64,000 nt of DNA from Alopecurus myosuroides (lineage: Eukaryota; Streptophyta; Magnoliopsida; Poales; Poaceae): assembly GCA_028641055.1 (NCBI GenBank), contig CM054062.1, positions 20,207,639-20,271,638 on the forward strand, written 5' to 3'. Positions 33,874-46,100 of this stretch are shown here, piece after piece (positions within the stretch are counted from its first letter, which is position 1; each line of letters opens with the position of its first letter). Below the pieces are notes generated by a model that made no database searches, had not been told where the DNA came from, and saw only the letters and a list, made by a program, of their open reading frames with translations. The translations under genes and the position numbers were made by a program.

Positions 33874-34367
33874 TGTGGGGATGACTTCCAGGCATGTCGG
33901 ATGAGCCTACCCGGTCTAAGGCCCAACATTAAATCCCAGCGTGAGAGGCTACGTCAAGGTTCTAGAAGGTCCAGCTACGGCCCACCCGCAAGACTTGTGG
34001 GACAAGATGAAAAGTTTTCACCGACAAGATCCAGGGTTTGTAACCCCTCCCCCCCGGTACGGATTTGAGACCCAACCACCTATATAAGGGCTGGGAGAAC
34101 CACCCAGGGGGGCATCCAATCTAGGGCTTACACTATAGAAGCCACACCTCGAGATCCAATCTCTCGACCTGCGCACCCGCTATTGTAACCGATCATCATA
34201 ATACAAAGACAGACAAGCAGGAGTAAGGGTATTGCCTCTACAAGGGCCCCGAACCTGGGTAAAATTGTGCCCCCTGTTAGCCGTCGAGTCTACAAGCGCC
34301 TATATCGTTCCTCCACTCGAAACCTTACCGGCTCACCCGAGGGCTTTGTTTATATGAGTCATCGACA
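33874..34367 (+). repeat. 5' LTR of plus-strand gypsy (level 1)
   Basis: It begins TGTGGGGATGAC and ends AGTCATCGACA (494 bases). A TATA box TATATAAG lies at 34081-34088. It is followed after two bases by TGGCGCCGTCTGTGGGAACG (34370-34389), a primer-binding site, which fixes plus orientation. Confidence 0.75.
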
Positions 34368-34369
34368 AT

Positions 34370-34387
34370 TGGCGCCGTCTGTGGGAA
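34370..34387 (+). other. Primer-binding site of plus-strand gypsy
   Basis: TGGCGCCGTCTGTGGGAA stands two bases after the LTR end. The TGGCGCC start is shared with element X; the following bases differ, so the primer tRNA may differ. Confidence 0.65.
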
Positions 34388-34539
34388 CGGCAGGCGCTAG
34401 ATCCACGGCCTCGCCGGCTTCATATGCATCGAGCTTCAACTAGAGCCCGGAATCTTCGGCTCCCTCGGAACCAATCTGCTTCGGGTCGTTCGTCTACACG
34501 CCCACTCGCCCGGTCAGCGGTCTCCAGGAGGGCGTCAGC

Positions 34540-34794
34540 ATGACGTTCGGCAACCTCCACTTCCGCGGAAGCAAGGAGGGGATCCTTCGCTTCCCCGACT
34601 CCACGGTACTCGACGGATCTGACTCCGAGTCCATCTCGAGCACGGAGACCCAGGAATCGCCACTCGACGACTTTTATTGCAGCTCGGAGTCGAGCAACGG
34701 CTCCATCCGCCGCAACAATCTCGACTTCCACGCCATCTCCTCTGAGGAACCCATCGACTTCAGTGAGGACGACTGCCCCTCCCCAAAGATTTAA
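34540..34794 (+). pseudogene. Gag N-terminal fragment of plus-strand gypsy
   Basis: A short open frame (84 codons) lies 150 bases after the primer-binding site. It is acidic and Ser-rich (DGSDSESISSTETQES, SEEPIDFSEDD), as leader regions of Tat-type Gag proteins can be. It stops at 34792-34794 and about 100 bases later the Gag-protease gypsy begins. The central Gag domain is missing on both sides of that insertion, so the element was probably already deleted or eroded. Confidence 0.4.
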
Positions 34795-34895
34795 GGGCCA
34801 TATCGGGCTCACGTCTGCATGGCTGGACCTGAAGATGAACCCGCTGAAACGGAGGGTAGCCTCATGGCGAGGTGTTGCTGGCAAAGTTGAATCCT

Positions 34896-36456
34896 TGCTA
34901 CGTGTTGTTGGGAACCCCAAGAGGAAGGTGTGATGAGCACAACGGTAGGAGTTTTCCCCTTAGTTAAGAACCAGGGTTATCAATCCAGTAGGAGAAAGAG
35001 AATCTTCGGAAGGTTGATGCCACTAACGATGGTGCTGGCGCTTCACCGGTATCAGCAACAACGTGGAACCTGCACAAACCACAACCAAAATACTTTGCCC
35101 CAACGGTAAGTGAGGTTGTCAATCTCACCGGTCTTAGTGAAAACAAAGATTAGACGTATAGTGTGGAAAATAGTGTATGCTTGCAGTAAGTAAAGAAAGC
35201 AGGAAATTGTTGTGGTTTGTTTAAGAGTCCGTAAAAATGGACCTGGGTTCATAGTTTCACTAGTGGTGTCTCTCCATAGAAGATAGTTGCTGGGTGAACA
35301 AATTACAGCTATGCAATTGACAAATAAAGGTTGCACCGTAGTGCACAATATAACATGATGATTACTATGATATTTAGTGCGGGCATTATAACAAGATACA
35401 TAGACCGACATCCATTTGCATCTATAACTAATAATCCACCCTCAGGTTATCATCTGAATCCCCTTAGGTATTAAGTTGCAAGCAACAGATAATTGCATTA
35501 AACAAAGTGTGTAATGTAAGCAATGATTATGCACGCGGGCACTCTCACCGATGTTTTCTCCCTAATGGCAACACCACATCCTCCCCCTTCACATTTCTGT
35601 CACTCGAGCAAGGCAACAAGGAGGCATGAACCCACTATCGAGCATAAATACTCCCTCTTGGAGTCACTAGCAACTAGTTGGACAAAATAACCACTAGCAA
35701 TGGAGAGCATGCAAGATCACAAATAACATATGCAATAAATACTATAATCAACTTGGCATAAGGTCAATATTCATCGGGTCCAAGCAAACACAGCATATAG
35801 AATTACATAAGATCAATCTCGATCATAATAGGCAACTCACGAGATCTAAACATGGAGGCATATGAGGAGGAGACAACCATCTAGCTACAGCTATGAACCC
35901 GTAGTCCAAGGATGAACTACTCATGCATCACTCCGGAGGCAGACATGGTGATGTAGAGGCCCCCGGTGATGATTTCCTCTCCGGCAGGGTGCCGAAAACA
36001 GCTTCAGAACCCCCCTGATCTAGAGTTGACGGTGACGGTGGTTGCGGAACTTTTTCGGGTGGCTAGGGTTTTCCATCCGGGGGGCTTAAATAGGCGAAAG
36101 GGCAAAGGAGGTCGAGCTCCGGGGGCCCCACACGTATAGGTGGCGCGGCCAGGGGGCGTGCCACCCTATGGTGTGGCCCCCCTGGTGCCCGTCTTCGACT
36201 TCTCTTCGGTCTTCTGGATGCTTCCGGGGAAAATAGGACTTCCGGGCTTCGAACTTTCCAATTTCGAGAATATTTCCAGAACAACTTTTCTGAAACTAAA
36301 AATAGCAGAAAAAAGGGAACTGGCTCTATGGCATCTTGTCAATAGGTTAGTCCGGAAATTCGATAAAAATAATATAAAGAAGGGAGAAAACATGTAGCAA
36401 TTGGCATAATATCATCATGGAGCATCACAAATTAGGGATACATTAATGACGTATCA
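34896..36456 (-). repeat. 3' LTR of Gag-protease gypsy
   Basis: The left end is TGCTACGTGTTGTTGGGAACC and the right end ATGACGTATCA, so on the element strand it starts TGATACGTCAT and ends with CA (1561 bases). The element-strand purine tract (AAGATTGGGATGCT) lies just right of 36456. A TATA-like TATTTAAG is near 36086-36093 on the minus strand. Confidence 0.8.
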
Positions 36457-39198
36457 AGCATCCCAATCTTAGTTCCTACTCGTCCTTGAGTAGGTAAACG
36501 ATAAAACAATAATTTCTGAGGTGACATGCTACTAACATAAACTTGATCAATCTAATGTAAAAGCATATGCACGCTGAGATCATAAAAATTTAAACACATG
36601 CATGATAAAAAGAACTTTAATAATAAAGCATAGCAATTACTTTGCATCACGAAGAGTAAATCAAATAAAGGATCATGAATAATAATGCAAAGAAAGGTAA
36701 ACGTTTATTTTAGGTATAGAGAAAGCATGGCAAAGTGATATTTCGATAGTCCTTAAGAGTGGGGCAAAACATAAATTCCAGGACACCTTCAAAGTTCATG
36801 AGAAAGACTAGAACAAATAATTTAAGAACAAATAATATCACATCATGAAGTAATTATTGATTCTTATGGGACAAATGCACATAGAACTCAGAATGGCAAA
36901 AATTCTTTCTCAACTGTGCATAAAGTTAGAAGATGGAGACTCAACATAAAAGTAAAAGAAAGGACCTTCGCAGAGGGAAGCAGGGATCACTCATGTGCTA
37001 CAGCTTTTTATTTTATTAAACTAAGGTATTAAAAGTTTGACACTCCTCCCATCCATCTTTCACAAACCATGGCTAACCGAATCCTCGGGTGCCTGCCAAC
37101 AATCACATACCGTGGAGGAGTGTCTATATTTTGGTAGATGTATGATAATGTCAACGAATGGTAAACACAAAATACAGTACGTCACAAGTCAACTGGATTC
37201 ACAAGAGCGGCTCCCATGGTGAAGGACGCAACTGGTGTAGAAGGTCATCCCTCTTTCTCTTTTGTTTACACAATTATGCTTTTACTGATAAATGATGGGA
37301 AAAAATAGTGAAGAGAATTTGTTTGTATTAATTTGGGGCTGGGCACCCCGCTGCCAGGTCTTCTATCATTTGGATAAGCAGATGAAGCCACTAGTCCAGG
37401 GTGTGAAATCCAATCAACAAGTGAGATAAAGATTCTCTATTGACGTCCTCATGAGCAAAAACAGGAACATAAAGAAGGAATAATTTTGAAGGTTTTAAAG
37501 GTAACACATGAGCAATTTACTTTGGAATGGCAGTTAAACACCACATGTAGGTAGGTATGGTGGACACAATGGGAAAAACTTTGGTTTAAGGGAGTATGGA
37601 TGCACGAGTAGAGCTCATACTCAGTACAGGTGGAGGCTAGCAAAAGACTGGGATCGACAAATCAAGAGAGCATAAGAGCCATAATCATGCATAGCGACAT
37701 AAACATCATTGATTAAAACATAATAAATATCACAAGTTCAAAAACTAAGTGGTCATGGAGGCTATTCGTGACTGTTTTGTAGTCATAAACATGGTGTGAG
37801 CATGCGCCAAGTCAACCAAATAAAACATTCGAAAGAGAATACCATATATTGATGCTTTACTATGACAAGAACAACTCATGAATCTTTCAATACATATTAA
37901 ACACTCTCAGATATTTGAGGCTAATCATGCTACTCAATAACCACAAGGCTTTAAAACTAAAATAACATTTAGCATGGCATGAAAAATTCCTAGCCACAGT
38001 CTATACAAGCTTCTACTAGTACTGTTATAAATTCTACTTCAAGCAGAAGTTTTCTTTCTCAAACAAGCACCATACAAAACATGATTTAACAAAAATACTC
38101 TTTATGATACAGCAAGCAAACATGAGAGTATTCAAATAATACTATTAAAACTAACAGCTCTGCTAAGAGATGCATGCAAAACAGCAGTTAAATAAATGCA
38201 ACAACCAAACAGAGACTAAGAATACAACGTATTCTCATGAAAAAGCGGAGTGTGTCACTCTCCAATAAAAGAATGCTGGGGTCCAACCCAGCTTATTATG
38301 AAAGTAAAAACAAACTAAAAGCAAAAGAAAAGGAAAACTAAAAACAGAAATAAAATACGCTCCAAGCAAAGCACATAAGATGCGACCGAATAAAAATATA
38401 GTTTCACTAGAAGTTACCTGATAATTTGTTGATGAAGAAGGGGATGCCTTGGGCATCCCCAAGCTTAGACGGTTGATTTTTCTTGGAATTTTCTTGGATG
38501 TACCACCGGGGCATCCCCAATATTAGGCTTTTCACTCTTCTTGATCACATCATATCATCCTCTTCTCTTGACCCTTGAAAACTTCCTTGACATCAAAACT
38601 CTCACAATCTTCATTAGCAACGTTAGTGCAACTGAAATAATAAATTCACATGGTTCAGTTTCAACACAAGTATAACACTCGAAAACATATTAGCTACTGT
38701 CAAAACTTCTTTCAAAACTCTTTTTCTCAAAAGAACACCAAAAAAAAAGAGATTAAGATGCAAATGCGATAAATGGCAGAAATCTGTCAGAACAGAACAT
38801 CAGGCAAAGATTGATTTTTTCAAAAATCTTATGTTGCTCAAATCAAAAAGTGGTCTTCTAATAAAAGTTGATTATATAACTCAGGATTAAGCACAAAAAA
38901 GTTCAGGTCATTTTTATTTTTCTATGATTTTTAACGGAATTAACAGTGGATAGCAGAAATCTGTTTTCCTGCGCAGAAATCCGAAATATAGGCTCAACTT
39001 TCCACTAGAGGCTTTATTTGGCTCAACAAAAACATAAAATAAAAGATAAGGATGGGTTTATAAGGAAATATAAAATACCCAGGTGCAAATCACACCAAAG
39101 AAAACAAAGGAAAACTGAATGAAAACATAGAAACAAAACGGGTTGTCTCCCGGTAGCGCTTTTCTTTAACACCTTTCAGCTAGTCCTAAAAGATCAAC
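36457..39198 (-). other. Non-coding internal region of Gag-protease gypsy
   Basis: This 2.7 kb stretch lies between protease and 3' LTR where pol would be expected. It contains no ORF with domain resemblance. The motif GGGATGCCTTGGGCATCCCC (38440-38459) and a second GGGGCATCCCCAA (about 38508) form short palindromes typical of this family's internal region. Confidence 0.65.
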
Positions 39199-40587
39199 TC
39201 AAGTATTTTCAAGTGAAGAAGCATCAACATAATATTTTTGTCTAATAATAGAGTCAAAGGGTAGATTAATATTCTTTCTAGGAAAGTGTTCCAAACCATT
39301 CTTGAGGGGAAGTTGATATTTAATACTCCCCTCTTTCATGTCAATAATAGCACCAACAGTTCTAAGAAAAGGTCTTCCCAAAACAATAGGACAAGAAGCA
39401 TTTTATTCAATGTTCATAACAACAAAATCAACAGGGGCAAGGTTATTATTAACCATAATAAGAACATCATCAATTCTACCAAGAGGTTTCTTCTTAGCAT
39501 TATCAGCAAGATGAACATCCAAATAACAGTGTTCCAACGATGGTAAATCAAGAATATCATAGAGCTTTTGAGGCATAACAGAGATACTAGCACCAAGATC
39601 ACAAAAAGCAATGAAATCAAAATCATTTACTTTTATCTTAATGATAGGCTCCCAACCATCATCTAATTTTCTAGGGATAGATGTTTCAAGTTTCAACTTT
39701 TCTTCCCTTACTTTCATGAGAGCATTGGTAATATGTTTAGTAAAGGCCATATTCATGGCACTAGCATTGGGAATTCTAGAAAGCTTTTGTAGAAACATAA
39801 TAACTTCAAAGATATTGCAATAATAAAAATTAAAATTATTATCAACAAAAGTAATGGGACCATTATCTCCTACTTCTCTAAATATTTCAGCACTTTTATT
39901 AGAAGTAGTTTCACCAGTTTCAGGCAATTTAGCACGTTTCACCAAAGGAGTAGGGAGTATATTAACACCAACTACTTTACCATTGATAGTAGGAGGTTTA
40001 CTAGCACTTGGAGCTTCAGTTTTACTAGTGGTTGTGATAGTGCAAACTTTAGCAATATTATTCTTTTTAGCCAATTCATCCTCTTTTTCCCACCTAGCAT
40101 GTAATTCAGCCATCAACCTAACATTATTATCTATTTGAACTTGGATGGCATTAAAAGTTTTACTTTGCTTAACATATTGTGGCAAAACCTTCAGTTTTAG
40201 AAAATCAACATCAATAGCAAGGCTCTCTACTTTAGAGGCAAGAACATCTATTTTACCAGGCTTTTCCTCAAAAGATTTAATAAAAGCAATTTGTGTGCTA
40301 ATAAATTCTCTAAGCATGTTTTAAAGATTAGAGGTAGAGCTCTTATTATTATTGTAGGAGTTTCCATAAGAATTACCATAACCATTATTAGGAGGATAGG
40401 GCTTATAATTGTTTCCACCAAAATTATTTCTATAAGCATTGTTATTAAAATTATTATTTATAATAAAGTTTACATCAACATGCTCTTCTTGAGCAACCAA
40501 AGAGGCTAAAGGAAGATTATTAGGATCAACTTGAGCTTTACCATTAACAAGCATAGACATAATAGCATCAAGAATTTCACTTAAAGA
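39199..40587 (-). pseudogene. Gag C-terminal part and protease of Athila-like gypsy
   Basis: One frame runs from about 40587 to 39199 with two in-frame TAA codons (40321-40323 and 39403-39405). The N-terminal part is Asn/Tyr/Gly-rich (NNFNNNAYRNNFGG), as in Athila-type Gag. The middle has coiled-coil character (VLASKVESLAIDVDFLKLKV). The protease active site is intact as DLGASISVMP (near 39590-39620), followed by LGRPFLRTVGAIIDM after the second stop. The frame ends at 39199. No RT follows. Gag's N-terminal half is cut off at 40587 by a LINE fragment. The element would have relied on pol supplied by relatives. Confidence 0.8.
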
Positions 40588-41344
40588 GGAGGTTTGCCTC
40601 TTTCAAATGAAGCTTTCCTTGAGTTTACTGATCTGCAAGATCTCTTGGATAATGTTCAAGTGAATGACCGTTGTGATGTTTGGAAATGTAATTTTAATAA
40701 AGGGGTTTATACTTCCAGCAAATTCTATCAGCTGCAGTTTGCTCAACTACCTGATGATGGGCCTGCCAAGTGGATCTGGAAGTCCAAATGCATGTCAAAG
40801 CATAATTTTTTTGCTTGGCTGATTCTAAAAGGTAGAATTAATACCAAGGACATGATCAAGAGAAGGAATTGGAAGATTGAGGGGACTGATTACTGTGTTC
40901 TTTGTTGTAAGCATTGTCATGAGGACTGGATTCATTTGTTCTTCCAGTGTGTGTTTAGCTCACGGATTTGGAGTTACTTGCAAATCAGCTGGAGTGATAA
41001 CACAGTCTTGCAGAATCTCTCCTTTGCAAAAAAAAAGGCTTTCAAAGGACCTTGTTTCACCGAGGTAGTGATCCTTGCCTGTTGGAACATCTGGAAGCAA
41101 AGGAATGGAGTTATTTTAAAATCGGAAAGAGACTCCTTTATGGGATGGAAAGTTGGTTTCTTGTTAGATCTTCTTATGCTTAAGCATAGGTTGAGTGCTT
41201 CTTTGGCTGCGGATTTATCATCATGGATTAAGACCCTAACTTAGCTAGCTAGTGTTAGCTGGTGATAGACTGCCTTAGTCTATTTTCCTTAATGTATATT
41301 TGTACATAACTGTAACACTCTTTGATTGGCAATAAAGGGCTGTT
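40588..41344 (+). pseudogene. 5'-truncated LINE fragment (zf-RVT domain)
   Basis: An open frame of about 216 codons to 41244 encodes the C-terminal region of a plant LINE ORF2. It shows DVWKCNFNKGVYTSSKFYQ, WIWKSKCMSKHNFFAWL, and the zinc-binding segment CVLC...H...C with WNIWKQRN after it. RT is missing on the left and there is no RNase H. A 3' UTR-like tail (TAGCTAGCTAGTGTTAG..., AATAAAG near 41330) follows. The LINE differs from the one at 25-31 kb. No poly(A) or clear target duplicate was found, and about 250 bases of the adjoining LTR are missing, so insertion was accompanied or followed by a deletion. Confidence 0.7.
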
Positions 41345-41375
41345 GGGGACTCCCCTGCAGTAGAAAATGTTTCAT

Positions 41376-41475
41376 AACAAAGAGGTTAAATGTATGGTGA
41401 GGAAAACAATATGAGAACAATATGAAAACAGCAGTAGCGGTATGAAAACAGTGGAAACAGTGTGAAAACAGTAAT
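41376..41475 (-). repeat. 5' LTR of Gag-protease gypsy, left piece
   Basis: From about ACAAAGAGGTTAAATGTATGG the sequence matches the LTR interior (compare 33270-33300 and 35140-35170). It ends in GTAAT (41471-41475), the left target duplicate of the copia element, and continues at 59820. Confidence 0.6.
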
Positions 41476-43124
41476 TGTAGGGTTCGTGGAATAGAAAACA
41501 AAACATTTCCTACGCGAGAGACACCCAAAAGGACAAGATCTAATCTAGGAGATCAAGTGCAACGGGCATAGAGAGAGTCTTAGGAAACATACCCTCGAAG
41601 ACACAAAGCGTTATGAGATCAAATCTCGTTGTTGGCATAGTCGTACTCACACCGATCATGAGAGCGAGAAGATGTGCACCGCAATCCGGCGGTGCCTCCG
41701 TGATCGGTCACACGTACGGTTGATGACGACCTCCGTTCCCTCGATCCAGCGGGGAGGCGGAAGTAGAGGATCCCTCGGAACTCCAGCAACACGACGGCAT
41801 GGTGGTGGTGAAGAATCCCACGGTCAGGGCTTCGCCAAGCCGGAGACCATGGATGGAGCAGCGAGTGGAGAGGAAGTGAGGTGGGCAAGTGTGTGAAGGA
41901 GGAGGAGCCCCCACCCTCCTTTTATAGGGATAGGGAGGCAGCCCAAGGGTGGGGTGCGGCCAGCCATGGTGGTGCCCCCACCTCTTCCCTCTTCATGTGA
42001 GTGGACACTCCACTCACATCCACTCATTCTTCCTTTATTTACCACTTAGAAAATCCAAGAGTTTTTCTTTAATAAATAAATAAAACATTTTTATTTCTTT
42101 ATTTCATCATTTGTTAATTCTATTAACAAACATTTTCATATAGCACCTTGAATCATTTGTTAATTCTATTAACAACCATTCGACAAAAACCCCCTTGAAC
42201 TATTTCAAATTCCCCCGAAACAATTTCGGTGCTGCCCAAAACATTCTTCGATATTCCGTATCCTCTCAAATGCGTCATCGAACCTTAAGTGTGTCACCCT
42301 ACGGTTCGCGAATAAGATAGACATGATCGAGACTCCTCTCCGATAAATAATCAACAGCGAGATCTGGAGATCCGTGATGACTCCTATATATTCAGGATGA
42401 CTCTCGTGATCGACTGAACCATCAACATCGTGAACTATTCCCTTTGTCTCGCGATATTTTTCTTGTCCGAGATTCGATCATTGGTATGAACCATACCTTG
42501 TTCAATCTCGTTATCTGACAAGTACCCTTTTCTCGTTTTCGTGATATGACATCCTTGTGACCTAGTCATGTGCTTGCAAGCGGTTCGATGTGATATCACC
42601 GAGAGGGCCCAGAGTATATCTCTCCGTCATTTGGATGGAAAAATCCCACTCTTGATACATGAGCCTCAACTAATACTTTCTGAATACCTAACCGCACCTT
42701 TATAGTTACCATGTTACGGTGTGAAGTTTGATGAAATCAAAGCGCCCTTCGTGTATCAGTGATTGACATGATCTCATGGTCTAAGGAATAACTTACTGCG
42801 TATGCAAGATATAACCATATAAACTAAATGACTTTATCGTATTGTTATCTTGATATTGGGTCTATGTTCATCACATCATTCTTCTAATGACATTACCCCG
42901 TTATTAACAACATCCAATGTTCATGATCAGGAAACCTTGATCATCTATTAAGCAACGAGCTAGTTAAAAGAGAGGTTTTACTAGGAACCATTGTTTGTTT
43001 ATTAAACACACATGTATCAATGTTTCCGGTTAATACAATTCTACCATGAGAAATAAACATTTATCATAAACAAGTAATAAGATAATAACCACTTTATTAT
43101 TGCCTCTCGGGCATATTCCCTTCA
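41476..43124 (-). repeat. 3' LTR of copia-type element
   Basis: 1649 bases, with TGTAGGGTTCG at the left and CATATTCCCTTCA at the right on the plus strand. TATA box CTATAAAAGG on the minus strand near 41929-41938. It pairs with 58167-59819. Confidence 0.88.
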
Positions 43125-46100
43125 GTCTCCCACTTGCACTAGAGTCAATAATCTAGTCTGTAAGCACTTAACACATATGGCGTTCCAGTGTTATTACAAT
43201 GCTTCGCATGTGGTAAACATCATCAAAAAGATCTGAACTGCTCAGGTCCTATTGTATTTGCATGTTCTTTGCGTCTACACGCATCACTCATTCTCTAATG
43301 AGATGACTTTGTATATATTTGGTCAACCGGTGAGACCTTAATTCCTCAACTTAAACCAATGTCACTTACATTGTGAAAATGTAGCTTCATAGTGTCAGCA
43401 TTCTTGGAAATTCACCAAGTTCAATAAAGAACTCTTTGACACAAAATACTCATATTGTTAGTTGTCAACACAACGATATACTGTGTATTATTTGAATATT
43501 TTAATTTTGAAACTCTTTCAAATTCAGCATGGAACTTTCTTCTAGCCTATTGTGCTACTCTTCATCACATATTTTAATTGAGATAAAATTATTTGAATAT
43601 TTGACAAGACTATTAGTGTAAAATATTACAACAAATAGTTTGTCATTACTACATAGGAAAACACATCCTTAGCATTTCTAAAATGGCATAAGGATCTCTC
43701 CCGCTGTTGTCTAATCATCATATGAATTATCCTGCTATAACATTTTATAGCACATGACTCATTTGGTTGTGTACTAGCATGGAACATGTAACTTAGAAAT
43801 CTCAATTTCATTATGCTCATCATGTGTCAAAAACACTTGAATATTGCTCAATTGTTTTCCATGTGGCAAGAACTCCTTCTTGTCATTTCGATATTGACTT
43901 ACTTCAATATTTCATCTATGTAATTTGGCTCAACCATATCAGGCTCTTCAATATATCTCTCATAGATATCGATGCCCAGTATCTTCTAAGCCTTTCATCA
44001 ATATGAAAATCTTAACCGTGTTAATTTAAAATGCATATTTTCCAATCAACCATATGTCCTCTACATGAAGAATTGGAAATATGTCTTAGCGATCCCACTT
44101 AATTTCTTGTAATTCTACAAGAATCTTTATCGTTCATGATGGAATCAAACTATTTTGATAACTTCATTAAGGTAAAGATTCCAACTTCGTTATGCTCACT
44201 TAAACCATTGAAGTGTGCATACCTTTCTAGCAACCTTTTGAATTTTACAAAACTCTCAGACTGTGTCAAGTACACATCCTCGATCAAACTTCCTTAAGAG
44301 GAAAGTTGGTTTTTGTTATTCAACTGCCATATCATAATATGTAAATTTTGCTAGAACTATCCGCAAATACTAAAGCATCACTACGGAAGATCAAAATCTT
44401 GTAGTAGTCAACTCTTTGAACTTCGTCGAAAACATATTTTTGACAAGAACAACTTTCAAAGTATGTAAGTATCCATGTCTTTGTTGCTATATAGACCCTT
44501 TTGCTATCGTTGGGCATCATGCCTTTCGAAAGAACTACCAAGTCACATAGTTGATATTCATACAGGGATACTATCGCGGATATAATGACTCATAGCCAAT
44601 TTTAACGAAGTCAGGGCCCATCATTTGCTTCCTCTATAAGGTACATATCCTTTGTTGTCAAAACAACACTTTAATCTTAAACCACAAGTTGGTCTAAGTA
44701 CAAAGTTTTAGGACTTCTGTGGTTCAGTTCGCAAAGTCATTCGAAGTATCTACAACACATGTAGTGTCTTCTACTTGGTCAAAATAGGAAACTCCGGAAC
44801 AACTTCCAGTGTTGCGCTACTCTTGACATGGTAACGAAGATTCTCTAATCTCGTTGAGTTTGTACTGTCCTCCCACTCACTTGTTTCGCAATAACTACTT
44901 TCTCAAGAAATCAACCCTTTCTGACAAACAACATTTGTCTTTGGTTCGGTGATAGGAGAAATACCCAATATTTTATTTGGGATAACCTTATAAACATATA
45001 TGTATCCTATTTTGGTTGTAAACATTTTACACATGCTATGCATACCAAAACTTAAGAAAAAGACAATTATGTTCACTACCCAAACCATATATTATATGTT
45101 GTCAATTTCAACGGATCATGATGGTGCTCTTTTCAGTGTAAAAGAGGTTGTCTCTAATGTATAAACTACAAAATTATAATGGAATTTTACTTATCTTACC
45201 ATGTCAAACAAGGTTTGATTTTGTCTCTCGAATACTCCAAACTAATGTGGGGTATTTGAGAAGTATAAATTGTAGAACAATTCTGCAACTCCTCAGATGT
45301 TTTGCTAAACTTGTAACTCAAACTTTATCCTTTATGATCCAATCATAAATACTTGATTATCTTGTTACGATGATTTTTACTTCATACTAACAATAATTTG
45401 AACAAATTCAAAATGGCAAACGCCGTTCTCTTTAAATAGATATACTCGTATATCTACTCAATTCATCGATGGAATTTTATGAAGGAAAATAAATCCACCA
45501 TACATGACTGCACATAATGGACTATATACATCAATATGTAAAATTTCCACTAAATTAGCCGTCCATTCTAATTTGGTCTATGAATGGAATTCTAGTCATC
45601 TTTTGTAAGAGGTCTCACAAGCGTTAATTTATTCAAAACTAAATAACTCCAGAAGTCCATCAACATGGAGTTCCTTCAAGTTTTCCTTTCCGATATGAAC
45701 TAAAATGATGGTGTCACAATTTAAGTGAAATTCTTTTACGTCTTGCAACGTTTAGCATTTCGTTTATGGATGTTTACTTTACCGATATGATTTATATTAA
45801 CTCATCCATCAATTATGGAATATGGTCATAGTTTGAACAATCTCATTTGTTCTCACAAAAGACCAGAACAAAATAACAACTTATTAAGTTCTTAAAATAA
45901 ATTTTGAATGTTTGGTTCGATACGACAATGAACACAATAACACTTTATTTCTGTTCTTGTCATAATCGATTCACATCTACTACTAGTTCCTTTTAGGCCC
46001 TTGTATTTCTTGCATTGCGTTGCTTTGTATGATAACTCATACTAACCAATCTGGTATCAAAATACCCAAAAAAAAACTTTGCTAACTAGTAATACATCTA

